A DNA stretch of 64,000 nt from Sipunculus nudus (taxonomy: Eukaryota > Annelida > Sipuncula > Golfingiida > Sipunculidae), in contig CM049307.1 of the NCBI GenBank assembly GCA_026874595.1, positions 39,996,362-40,060,361 of the forward strand. Direction: 5' to 3'. Below are positions 52,085 to 62,800 of this stretch, piece after piece; the first letter of the stretch is position 1, and each line of letters starts with the position of its first letter. The notes under the pieces are model-generated. The model was not told where the DNA came from, made no database searches, and saw only the letters and a program-made list of their open reading frames with translations. Made by a program: the position numbers and the translations under genes.

Positions 52085-52870
52085 AGAAATATTGTGGGCG
52101 CGGCTCTCAAAAAAGAGCACCGCAAATGATGCATAATACGCCCGTGAAATTGTTGAGAATATAATTCAGGTGAGAACTCACCATGGTAAGTACTCATCAG
52201 ATTTTTGGTAATTAAGGGTGGTGCCACCAAAGTGTGTTGATCTCTGACCTCATTAAATATGCATGGATTTGCTGGAAATAGAACTTACGTAAGATATTAT
52301 ATTGTTTAATATTTCTATTAGGGTTTCTCAAAATCCGTTATATTCCTTGTACTTATATTGCGGTGACACCACGAATTAGAGTGTACAAAGCTTCCTGGTG
52401 ACCTCTAACCTCATTACATATGGGTGAATAATGCTGAGAATTTAATTGAGGTGAGAAACTCTGTTGTTAATTATGTATAATGTGTTTTGATTATGAAAAT
52501 CGATAGGATTTTTGGTAAGTTACCACGGTGCCTCCAAAGTGCGGTGACCTCTGACCTCATCGTGTGCGTCGATTTTGCTGGAAAACAAACTTAGGCGAGA
52601 TATTTTATTGATTAACATTTCTGTAAAGTTTTACCAGAATCCATTATATTCCCCGTAAGTTATCATTGCAACACCACAATATAGCCTAGTAACCCCTGAC
52701 CTTATTAAATATGTGTGGATTTTTCCAATAATCGAACTGGGGCGAGATTATCTATAGGTAAGTAGTTTCGATGAGTTTGGTGAAAATCCATCAAAGCCCC
52801 AGGATATTATCGCGGCGACACTTAAAGTTATCGGACGGACTGACGGCGGGTATACCATAACACGTCCCTT
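52085..52870. repeat. About 150-bp tandem array upstream of exon B
   Basis: Four to five diverged units with GACCTCTGACCTCATTAAAT-like segments at about 52241, 52401, 52548 and 52690 and with GAGATATTTTATTG-type segments. It closes with GGACGGACTGACGGCGGGTA, TACCATAACACGTCCC and GGGCGTATAG, an ending I associate with a dispersed repeat common in bivalves. Confidence 0.7.
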
Positions 52871-53109
52871 TAACGGGCGTATAGGGAAACACTTGCTTTG
52901 TTAATATATAATGGATATAGGGAATCCCTCGCAAGCTGACGTCATTACTGTGCATGGTAGGACCTCTTTAGGTTTACGAGTACGTGATATTAAAAGGACC
53001 GGCGTATTTTTTAAAATATATTTGTACATATTTTATATATTTGTTTATAGACGATTATTACAATCTAACTATATTAGTTTTAACTTAAATTTGTTCTTTC
53101 TTGTTGTAG

Positions 53110-53230
53110 TTGTTAAAATACCATGGGATAAACGTGACGAGCAGGCAGAGCTACCCGACTCCGTATTTCCATAAATGGAGGGACAACCCATTTGCTAAAA
53201 TAGTCGACGCGACGTTCATGACCACGCGGA
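53110..53230 (+). CDS. Gyc76C-like: Receptor guanylate cyclase, extracellular-domain exon B (40 codons + 1 nt)
   Basis: The acceptor is a pyrimidine-rich tract ending TTGTTGTAG and the donor is GTACGT after CGGA. The exon opens in phase 0, directly continuing exon A: ATIQQ joins LLKYHGINVTSRQSY, with no family residues missing across the 13.6-kb intron. It ends in FAKIVDATFMTTR plus one base, which completes an Ile codon with the next exon. The family equivalent is the helix and strand leading to the T-R-I-Y-V/L motif. NVT is a second N-glycosylation sequon. Translation runs on open past the donor for about 77 codons, so an end cannot be chosen from the frame alone. Phase agreement with exon C fixes it. 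Confidence 0.88.
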
Positions 53231-53791
53231 GTACGTATAACATTGATTTATCACATAGATACTCAGCCATCTCTTTACGCATAACAGTAAGCGTTGCAGT
53301 GCCACCACTTAACCCAGTTTACCCCTTGTTTCATTGGGAATATTTGGAAAGCATGAACTTCCTTTCCCAATTATTTTTTGTATCACCTTATGTTGAAGAT
53401 ATAATTGAGGTTACGCTTGGAGGGTTTGGTTTCGGATGTATAAATTTGCACTCAGCTGTTTAAAGGACATGTATGTGTTCAATCAAGTGGCAAAAAAGCC
53501 GGAAATATAGATGCCCATTTAAATTTTATAATGATGTGTTTACCACATCTGCAAGACCCGGGTGTGTAATCATCATTATTACTGGAATAAAACACCGAGT
53601 ACCACCCCCCCCCCCCAAAAAAAAAAGCCTTCCAACTTCCAATTAAGCCTGCAGAGCGCTCATCCTTAAAAGGGGCCGACCGTGAACTATATTCCCCACT
53701 GTTAGGCTTAGATGTGAACTCACGACCTCCCGGCTTTGTGTCCTATGCTCCACCCTTATTTCTTCCACCCGTATTTTACTTTTCTTTTCAG
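53231..53791 (+). other. Intron 2 of the receptor guanylate cyclase gene (561 bp)
   Basis: GTACGT...TTTTCAG intron in phase 1. It contains a poly-C/poly-A run at about 53606-53626 and then a stretch (about 53640-53760) reading GAACTCACGACCTCCCGG. This resembles the reverse complement of a tRNA-like SINE head, but it is too decayed to assign. Confidence 0.8.
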
Positions 53792-53938
53792 TCTATTTGA
53801 TGGTTGGAGCTGACGACGAGTTTATTGGACTGATGGATACTTTACAAATGCGTGGCCTGCTGACTACGGGACGGTATTTCGTCATTGGAGTCCACATGGA
53901 AGCTTACAACCACATGAGACCGCGACAGTACTTTAAAA
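53792..53938 (+). CDS. Gyc76C-like: Receptor guanylate cyclase, extracellular-domain exon C (147 nt)
   Basis: The acceptor is TTTTCTTTTCAG. The first two bases (TC) complete ATC (Ile) with the last base of exon B and give TTRIYLMVGADDEFIGLMD. The exon continues with MRGLLTTGRYFVIGVHME, matching the conserved RGLL-x-x-G-x-Y-x-V-I segment of receptor cyclase ectodomains, and ends near RPRQYFK. The donor used is GTAGGT at 53939, leaving one base (A) that pairs with CT of exon D to make Thr. A second GT (GTACAG) lies four bases downstream, but using it would shift the frame in exon D. The frame stays open past the donor to about 53994. Confidence 0.88.
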
Positions 53939-54848
53939 GTAGGTACAGTGTAGCGTCGTTTATCCGAACACCATTTAGCCGAAAAAAAAGTTAAGTGAAC
54001 TTGAAACACGAAATTAAGTATTTGTTTCCACTTTTACCAAGTAAAGAATGTAATTTGCCTAACATTAATTAACAACGTGTCAATCAGTGTGATATTATAA
54101 TATTCGAGCACAAAAACTTTGCCACACAAACTTTTAGTAGAATAAATTTATCGGTTGACGCAAACAAATTTCATTAAGATCCAATAAAGCCCATGTACTT
54201 GTATAACATCATAATTCAACCCCTCAAAAATACATTGTTTTACTTAAAAAGTTAACGTTTACTGTATGTAAACTAGCATTGTGAAGCCTTGATTTTTTTC
54301 CGTTTCCAAACGTCTAGAGTACCAAGCAGTGCAGTTTGATTTCATTTCATAGTCAACACCAGTCTTCCCATCTATATATAGCCTCGAATCTAGCAAAAAT
54401 ATGTCAATAGATTTTTGGCATGTTGCTCTACTAAATCCGAGACATGTTTTCTTTTTCACGCCCTGTCATGTTGATTTGCCTTTTTTGTAAGTTCTCTCAA
54501 GTCAACTAGATAGGGCAGTATTGACAGGCCAGAGCTGTTCCATTACTGTTTTCGCCAGAGGCTCCCACAGTGAAAACTCTTGCCACCAACCCTTACCATA
54601 TGTAGAAGAGTGACTGTCGTGGATTCTTTATGGGTCAGATCAGTAAATGTATCATACAGACAAGCGAAACCATTTCATTTTCCCTGCTTTGTATTCTTGT
54701 TGTATATTTGTGAAGATAATCAAAATGAAAGCAGGATTTGATATGTAGGAAATTAGTTTTAACGGGTTCGAATCAGCCACGTGGTTTATCTAGTGCACAT
54801 TAATAAAATGAGTTAAAGGCATTAATGACCGTCGGGTTAAGATCAGAA

Positions 54849-54944
54849 CAGGGGCGTCAATATAGGGGGGATGGGGGGTATATATCCCCCCACTTTTTGG
54901 GCAGGGGGGGTTGGTCAATGTTATCATCCCCCCACTTTTCAGAG

Positions 54945-54984
<40 letters not shown>

Positions 54985-55196
54985 AAATGAAATATAGATT
55001 TGAATAGAATATAGACAGGCTCCATTTATGAGTTTACTGTAAAAATTATATTGAATTATACTTGAAATGTGATGAAGTATATATTTATTTGAAATGGGTC
55101 ATACAGGCGCAAAAAAGGTATATATATAGTATGTGTATGGGTGTGTCGGCGGGTCATCCCCCCCCCCCCCCCTTTTAAGAAAAATTGACGCCACTG
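54849..55196. mobile_element. hAT-type MITE (348 bp) with perfect 8-bp target duplication
   Basis: It begins CAGGGGCGTCAATAT and ends with the reverse complement of CAGTGGCGTCAATTT. The 8-bp flanks GATCAGAA at 54841-54848 and 55197-55204 are identical. TIR form and TSD length are diagnostic of hAT elements. The ends carry G/C homopolymer runs (GGGGGG...CCCCCC) and the interior a (TA)n tract. No coding capacity. It lies in intron 3 of the cyclase gene. Confidence 0.88.
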
Positions 55197-58001
55197 GATC
55201 AGAATGTTATATGTTATATGTAGAAAGCAGCTTCCTTGGCTGAAGAGAAGTGCTAAAAGTTACCTATTCCAATATCTGATATCTATTAACTAATCTGACA
55301 TCCCTTTAACTTTTTATAAAATAGGCCAGAAAACACTGACAACACCGCACACGGGCTATTTTCTTTAAATTTAATTTTCACGTGTTTACAAAATGGTGGG
55401 GGGAGCCAAGATCAATAAAGACATCTCGCCTCAAGTCTGACGAACTAAAGTTTTGTAAACGGTATTGTGCAACTAGTTACCTTTCAAATTCCTTACATTT
55501 GCAACCAACAGCTATAAGTTACCGGTCGTTTATGTATATGACTACCGAATAAACAAAGAATTGGTGTGGATATAGAGGAAAATGTCGACAATGCGGTAAT
55601 CCATTTACCATTGTATCAATTATCTATTTTACTCTTTCAAATGATTAAATTCCCATGTTTTTCACATGTTTTTTTTTTTAGAATAAAGACATCATGGGAT
55701 CTAACTCATGTTTATATTTAAGCCTTGCGTCGTTCATTTTATTCTGACATCAAAAGTGATATCGCATAATATTGTATCATATTGTTTTATTCGAGAAAGG
55801 CATGTTTCAGTAGCATTTATTTGCTATTACATTACAAAAATGAAGATCGATTCACTAAAAACTTGTTAATTTTAGCTGGATAAACACATTAATAGCACTC
55901 AAGGGATCAATATGCAGAAAATCACCAGAATAGCATTTATTAGAAAAGGTCAAGTAATGTTTGTTCTGTTGTTACATAAAGAACACATTACGTAAATTGT
56001 TACATAGGTATTGTTTTGGAAAGATCAAGGCTGTTTGTAAGAGGAGCCGTGACGGAAACCTGGTGCAGCAGGTGCGGATTTCCAAACGAGGCAGGGTCAC
56101 CTGATTCAGTCACATGATGCTGTTCGTTTGGTTCCTATTTTAAATGCAGACGGAAAGATTATCTTCAGTAATTTCTTAACAAGATTTTGCCTGTAATTAA
56201 TTAATTTTTATACAGTCTTCATATTAAACTAGTCTTTTATCATAATTCATATTTCTGGAATAAGTTAAGAAGATTTATATCATATACAGCCCCTTTATGA
56301 GTCATGTTCAAAGTGCATTTCAGTATTTTACAACCGGCCACCTGGTAAAAGCTGTTGTACTTAGAAAGCTTATCCCAGCGGTTAAGATACATCGCTTAAT
56401 ATTACCTAATACAGTTTAAAAGCCTCCAGGGATGATAACAAAATCAAAACAGTTCTTTAGACTGCGACATATTTACTTTTTTTTTTAAGATTTAACTATC
56501 CATGTTGTTTATTGCCGGCCATAAACTCCAAAATCCAAGGAAATTTCACAAAAGTGACTTTTGGTTGGTTTCACAATACATATATTACAATTCTATGGTT
56601 GCGTTATAACTATTTTCTTCATCAACAAATTTTCTCTTTTTCACACTTGAGAGCTGATAGTGTAACTATATTTTTATTTTATTTCGCATGAAATTTCACA
56701 TTAATGATGGTTCAAGAGGCACTTTATCGTATGGATACGGTTAAGTTTATTTTGTTTGTGAACCTATTTGCAAGGTGACCATAAATGTTCTTTGTGATTC
56801 TGTAATAAAAACTTTACCGATCTTTTTGCCCATGTTAATGGTATCAATAAATCGCTCAGGGCACTGACTGACCAGAAGGCCCCGCAATATTCAGTCCAAT
56901 TACCTCTGACTTTGCATCTTTTATGGACGCGTCTGGTATTAACGGGTTGACGGGGGCTTAACTCCGTTATCACAGAGTTATTAGATTCAGATATTGCCGA
57001 AGTACATCAGCGTAAAATTAGATTCTTTCTGGCCTGCATAGTGTGGTCGCCTGACCGAATAGTCCTAATAAATAACACAGATTATGGTCTTAACAAGACG
57101 AAATTAGAAACCAAATATCAATAAATAATAGAAGTAAGGTATAAGGTAATTCAGTTAAGTTGCTTTATTTAACCAGCAAATAATGATTACAGGATGATGA
57201 AGCCATTATGTATGGTTAACATTGCTGCATGGATCGCCTATAGTTTTTGTTATTACATAATACTTGGCTGGAGCCGTAATAAGTTTTTAGCGTCAACCTC
57301 AAATTTGTTTTCATTCGGTGAGATAACAATTGATGTTGGTATAATCATGCAGCATTAGAGCGTATAAAGGTTTCTCAACTGGTGTAAATTTATTAGAATT
57401 ACCAGTAGGACATATACACAGCCGCGAAAATAGAAAGCACTCAGAAAGCACAAACCTCAGCCGAATGTATATATAGTATAATGATTTAAAACAATGCGAA
57501 GAGTCTATACTGTGGATGTTTTTTCTAATCTGCGAGATAAAAAAAATATATCTATTGAAAAATCATGTTTAGTAAAGAGACCATCGATGGAACATTCTAA
57601 CCTTCTGTTTTCAAGTTCTTATTTCATTTCTTAGAACTGTTATGAAACCCTTACGTTTTGATATACATTCAATATGAATAGGTAACAGAATATATGCATC
57701 CCGCCCCCCGAGCCGCGAATAAAGAATAAAAGGGAATCGGCTATTAAATGCAGGACCTGCATAAGGTCAAGGTATGATCAAAATGACAGGTGCAAGTGTG
57801 CCTGGAACCCCCCCCCCCCCTTTTTTTTTTTTTTTTTCTTCCTGACCTGGGGACCTTTTTTTAGGTTTTGTCATTAGTCCTCCCGGGTTTGACCCCTCCT
57901 TTTCATAAATCCTTAATCCATCCCTGGTGTGTGTCCTAGCTCCAATATTATGCCGAAATTTCACCTTTTGAAGGGCAGTCATATTGAAGATCTCATGAAA
58001 G

Positions 58002-58032
<31 letters not shown>

Positions 58033-58244
58033 CCAAAATTTGAAATCGATGGTTTTGCACTCGGAGGTACCTAAATAGGTCCAGCCACCAAAAATATTTA
58101 CCCAAATATGAATATAAAAATAAACGCATCATCCACTATATGATCATCCCCTTTAATTTGGGCTGTCTCAATTATAGTTGACACAACCATATACACGCGG
58201 GATAAAGGCAGACGAATATATGGTGCTCTATAAGTCTGTTGGGC

Positions 58245-58535
58245 TTTTATGCCCGAGCCTAATGGCTCATCAGGCCGGAGCTTATCCCGGTTTCTGTAGC
58301 GTGAAGCGACTTAGGAGTTAAACTCCTGCTGAATGGGCCCCCAGTCCATCGCAGGTTACCTTCCAAGTATTTACTGGTACCCATTTCTACTGCTGGGTAG
58401 ACAGAGGCACACTTGCGGTTGAGACCTTGCGTAAGGGTTTTGTTACGATAGGGGTCTGACCGGGATTCAAACTCACGTCTTTTCGATCATGAGCCCGGCA
58501 CCTTAACCATTACACCACCGCACCACCGGTGCTCC
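58245..58535 (-). mobile_element. tRNA-derived SINE in intron 3, antisense
   Basis: On the - strand the head reads GTGGTGTAATGGTTAAGG (box A) and, 30-odd bases later, GAGTTTGAATCCC (box B), a clean tRNA-like promoter. The body contains TACCAGTAAATACTTGG and a CTGCGATGGACTGGGGGCCC segment of a type seen in SINEs of molluscs and other invertebrates. This family differs from the 28626 SINE. No target duplication was identified. Confidence 0.75.
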
Positions 58536-58956
58536 ATACAAATGGAATATTTCTTATGGAGACAAGATAAAGAATTGTCAAGTTCAGTGCGGAGGGACTT
58601 CAGGGCTCCTTTTTTGTAATGGCTGAAGAATAACCTCCTTATGCGGACAAATGTAGGAAATGGATTTACTTTGGCGAAATAAAAATCTAGAAATATACGG
58701 GTACGTATACATGAATAAAAGTTCCAAAAGAAAGACCTTCGGCAACACAAATATGTCACCAGAGACACGGCCGATGTCATCTTCTCCGTGGGAAAAAGCC
58801 ATTTAGTGTCACTGTTTTACATATCGAGGGAGGTTGAATGATTTATTTGTTCCAGCTTTTGTTATTTATGGCCGGATTTTTTTCGACCAAAAATACATAT
58901 TGATTATAGAAAAATAATCCCTTAATACTGAAAACTCGCATTGTGATGCTTTGATG

Positions 58957-59325
58957 CAGGAATTTAGGATAGAGGGGGCTCACATTGCGAGGCCCGCGAA
59001 GCGGGTGAACCGAGGCGCGACGGACCGGGGGAGGGATTGGAAGGGGAGTAGCCCCTCCCAGGTGTAGAATGTTTTTGAAAATTTAGGTATTAAAAGTGCA
59101 ATCTTTGGTAGCTTAAATGCATTATAAAGCAAGACATACTTTGTAACTGGAAGCGCTACGGTGTACTATAAGTTTTTTTCCGAGATTTTTTTGGAAAGGT
59201 CGAAAAAGGGAGGGGGGCTTTACAGCCAAAATTTCCATAAATTTGGGATTTGGATGCCCACTGCCAAAACCCTCATTCCCCTCTGCAACCCCTCCCCCCC
59301 CCCCGGGCCCCTTTCTTAAATCCTG
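58957..59325. mobile_element. Possible small inverted-repeat element
   Basis: The left edge CAGGAATTTAGGATAGAGGG and the right edge (reverse-complemented) CAGGATTTAAGAAAGGGGCC look like diverged terminal inverted repeats about 370 bp apart. The flanks show no convincing 8-bp duplication. The interior has GC-rich ends (GAGGCCCGCGAAGCGGG) and a G/C homopolymer. Confidence 0.4.
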
Positions 59326-59698
59326 TATCCGACCATGTTTTTGTCCGTACCATGGTATCACCAATCGCATCCAAAGTGCAACATAGAAGATTGTATCTTA
59401 TAGAAACATAATGTTTGAACCGTATTGCTATCATGCTTTCAGGAAAAATACTAAGATTATATATATATATTGAAATTTATTTATCAGTTAATCACTTGGA
59501 AAGTCCATCTTAGTAAGTTTGACCATATTACAGGCTGTTCTGACAAAGCTTTGGCGTCATACGTCATGTATCTCTTCATTTCAAAGAATGTTTAGCACGT
59601 CATTGACGCAAAAGGCCAAATAATCAACAAACATGGAGTCGATTCAAATAATCTAGAAAGGTTTTCGTGTGAATAATATGTGTCCCTTCTTTTTACAG

Positions 59699-59874
59699 CT
59701 TATACGTCTAAAATAGAAGACCCTAATACAGTGCAGGCGTTTCGGTCGTACATGGGGATCGCGCCTGCGCCTCCGTGTTCACCGTCGTACGTTAACTTCA
59801 CTCGCCTCGTCAACAAGTACTTGGAAGAACCACCATTCAACCTTGTTAACCACTATCCAGACCGTCCAAGGCGG
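59699..59874 (+). CDS. Gyc76C-like: Receptor guanylate cyclase, extracellular-domain exon D (58 codons + 2 nt)
   Basis: The acceptor is CCCTTCTTTTTACAG and the donor is a near-consensus GTGAGT after GCGG. After the split Thr codon it reads YTSKIEDPNTVQAFRSYMGI, then a proline-rich APAPPCSP, then YVNFTRLVNKYLEEPPFN. In related receptors this part follows the RGLL strand and holds the F-R-S/A helix before the second-lobe helices. NFT is a third glycosylation sequon and a single Cys sits in the proline-rich loop. It ends in phase 0 after Arg-Arg. The next exon should encode a segment of the type AAxLYDAVxLYA. I did not see it before the end of the window, so it is probably beyond 64000. Confidence 0.87.
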
Positions 59875-62800
59875 GTGAGTACAGATGTATCCCATTCGGA
59901 TATCCGGATAGTAACTATAGTAAATAATTCGAATTCGGATAGTCCGGAATGTAGTCAAGGCAGTTACACCTTGATGGTTACATTAAATGCTTTTTAAAAC
60001 TGATCTAATTCCTAATCGCACTTTCTCCTAAAGATTGGCATAGGTCTATTCCGCACTAGCAGATAATCCGGATCGGGAATCGGTTCACTCTGTCCGCACC
60101 AGACCACTAATCCGCATCAGTTCGGTTTACTAAGGAGGTCTACACTCGACAATAATTCGATTCACTTCACTTGAAACAGGTTCCTATTGCGTACATGCAT
60201 ATCCGTTTCTATAATCTGCATGAGGCCAGCTTTACATTTGAGCTAATCCTTCCAGTGAAATTTCCCTTTTTGCAGCACAGTAAATCGGATGAACAATTAA
60301 GTGCGGTTTTAAACTCTTTTAAAGTTAAAAAGTAAGTCATGTTCCAACCGTCAGACTCCTTGAGGATGGCATTCCCTTTCGTCAGGCGGCATGTTACCCT
60401 GAAAGTTAGAAATGTGAGACTCTCTGATCTCTAGGTCCCGATATTCGAATGACAGATGAACCGAAGTTTTGCTCTCTATGCTGAAATTCGCGAGAGAAAT
60501 GTTGGAGAGACCTCAGACATTGGAACCCAGGCATCAGGTCATGCTCCACACGTAGGAATTTCAAGGATAAATTATTTTCCAAAACATATCCTGCCCCTGC
60601 TTGGAGGTTGACATCAAGATTCATCAGGTATCATCCTCACTACACAACTGGTCCTGGTTTGAAGGGGCAGTTCTCCCTTCTTTTGTAATAACTGGTCTCC
60701 CGTTTGAGGATCATTTATTTTAGGTTAATTTCGTTTGACAGGGGTAGTTATTGAGAATAATATATTAACAATGCCCATTTATTCCACGGTGAACAGTTGT
60801 TCACGTTAATTCACAGAGATGAGGATGCATTAATAATGCATTATAAAGAACATGTTAACCCCAACAGCTGGCTGTGCAGTAGAACTTTTTGGCGGATCCT
60901 TTGTCCAGCTAGAAAGGCTACAGTATCGAGCGTGTATAATGCTTGTTAAGATATTATGGATTTATATAAACGTTGCATTTTGTCCCGGTGGCAAGGACAA
61001 GGCAGCAACTTGTACATGTATACGTAATCGTTATAATACATACTCCTGGGCCTACGAAATCCGTAAATTTTTCAGTATTTGTATGCCGGGCTAGTATGCT
61101 TGTGAGCAGTGTTACCCACCAAGGGCATTTAGAGCACCAGCACAAACTGTAACACATGAAAAAGTGTGTGTCTGTGTGTGTTCAATTTTTCAATGAGATG
61201 TTTGAGGTGTGATTCCTTTGAACTCGTCCAAGTTTTCATATGTACCACAGCTGAACGGACAGATTGTTTCCAAGAGGTCTTGCATAAAAAATACACCTTT
61301 ATGCATCTATCCCGACACCTGCGCAATTGAAAATTATACTATAGTATCTTCCAGAACGTGCTTACCACCCCTAAGTAAAAGTAAATAAACCTGATGGTCG
61401 GGTTATTCATTCAGTTATTAATACGCAAAGGAGAGGCGCTGGTCAAATCTCACGTCTACAGACAATGGCGTCATTTTATCTTCCAGGGTGGGTGATGACT
61501 GGCAGACACACACACACATGTATATACACGCACACATACACATGAATATACCTTTCTGACGTCTGCATGACACATTTCAAATATATTACAAGGTATAAAA
61601 ATATAGTACAAGGTTTTTCAAAATAAGGTATTTTGTTTCCAGTACAAGTTAATTCAATACTAGGTTTACATGTAATATTTCATTGTAAAGTAAAAATCGA
61701 AGCAAAGTCTATAATTCTGTTTGTTAATATATTTCATTGCAATACATAATTATTATTCTCTGAATAGTAGGGATGATGATTGTCCATACCGCCTTACCAA
61801 ATTCATGGGGGGGGGGGGAATATATACCCCCACCGTTATATTGACGCCCCTGTCTACAGAAAATCTTAGCCTCAACGCTTGCTTGTCCATATATCCCAGA
61901 TGTAGGATTCGATAATTACAGGAGTTGCCCAGAGTGGTCGTAAATCATGTATGCGGAACTCAAGCGAAACGTTCAAGCAGGAACAAACCTCTTTCTAGTC
62001 CTTTTCTCCACTCAAGAACTCTCTTGCCTAATTTGACCCGTTATTGCCCTAAGGGCCACTGAAGAACACAAGAGTTTGGCACCTAGAACTCCCTTATTTA
62101 GATAAATACTCCAAGAGTTAATATATTACATATGTATTTTCAGCTCAAAGAATTTCCCATTGACCTAACGCAATCTTCCTATTTAAAATCATTGAAATAA
62201 TTGTAAAGATACACAGGAAACTAATAAGGATGCATGTATAAGCAGTAATTTTAATGTAAAAGAGAAACATTATTTGTCATAAATGTAAAAATAAATATAA
62301 TCAGTAGAGGATTAATTGCCTGCTCGTTTTAATTATAGAGCGTTACATCAACATTACCGGATTAACCAGACCAGAACTGAGCAAATGTTGAAAAATTAAG
62401 CCATAAAATACAATAAAGTTTTCTTAATTACGATTTAATAAAGTATAGAAATAATGAGTCCTTTGAAGTACTCCTCCCTTTTATGATATGCGGCCATTTG
62501 TCCTTGCTTTGTAGTATATTACATTAATTTAATTATTATAAAACTAACCAAACGAAACCTTTTAAGGATATGTTTGACGTAAGCACAGCTTTCTTAGGCA
62601 TTCAAAATGATGGCCTGTTGTCATTTATCAAAGTTACATTTACCAAACAGGGCTCACGTTCTACTTGACTTTTCCTGTCATTTGAGAATGTCTGCATGGA
62701 GGAACACAAAACGCATCTTTGGTGGATATCTGAGTCCATTTTGTCAGACACTGTTAGAGGAGAGGACAAACTTTAAGCCTTGCAAATCTTTGTAGAGTCG

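Larger units (their letters stand above)
39541..53109 (+). other. Intron 1 of the receptor guanylate cyclase gene (13.6 kb)
   Basis: GTTAGT...TTGTAG intron in phase 0. It holds a compound GA/GT repeat (39914-40142), a 116-bp tandem repeat (41412-41735), a 146-bp array with TGACCTTGACC words (43640-44410), a 2.1-kb minisatellite block (45352-47450), two diverged direct copies carrying SINE tails (49850-50515) and a 150-bp array (52085-52870). I saw no further exon of the cyclase, and none is needed because the flanking codons are contiguous in the family alignment. Open stretches at 42818-43246 on both strands have no recognisable product. The rest (about 40260-41400, 42180-43600, 44600-45300, 47500-49850, 50520-52080) shows nothing I can name. 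Confidence 0.8.
53939..59698 (+). other. Intron 3 of the receptor guanylate cyclase gene (5.8 kb)
   Basis: GTAGGT...TTTACAG intron in phase 1. It contains a complete hAT-type MITE (54849-55196), an antisense tRNA-derived SINE (58245-58535) and a possible inverted-repeat element (58957-59325). About 55205-57750 is AT-rich unique-looking sequence in which I see nothing. Around 57810-57840 there is a C then T homopolymer run, followed by an AAAAG-rich stretch near 58000. Confidence 0.8.
39358..59874 (+). other. Gyc76C-like: Receptor-type guanylate cyclase gene, partial (4 extracellular-domain exons)
   Basis: This is a gene model of four + strand exons and three introns. The exons are 183, 121, 147 and 176 nt and total 627 nt, or 209 codons. 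Junction phases are 0, 1 and 1, and every junction yields a sensible codon: ATC (Ile) across intron 2 and ACT (Thr) across intron 3. All introns are GT-AG. The joined protein follows the ANF_receptor ligand-binding domain of receptor guanylate cyclases in order: YPTFARTRPP, then QISKSVASLL, a hydrophobic VVLV strand after NW, TTRIYLMVG, and MRGLLTTGRYFVIGV. Members of this family are single-pass membrane proteins that make cGMP from GTP when the outer domain is engaged. The PPxxQISKSV signature is closer to protostome Gyc76C-type receptors than to vertebrate natriuretic peptide receptors. Orthology to one particular paralogue is inferred. Exons for the N-terminus, membrane span, kinase-homology and cyclase domains were not found. 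Confidence 0.88.

Noticed and set aside
53640-53760. Antisense SINE head in intron 2
   Set aside because: Only a short GAACTCACGACCTCCCGG-like stretch is visible; box A and body are not recognisable.
54757-54790. GGGTTCGAATCAGCC resembling a tRNA T-arm
   Set aside because: No other tRNA arms or box A; isolated word in an intron.
57750-57940. Possible MITE end ending ...TTAATCCATCCCTG
   Set aside because: No convincing inverted partner or target duplication could be located.
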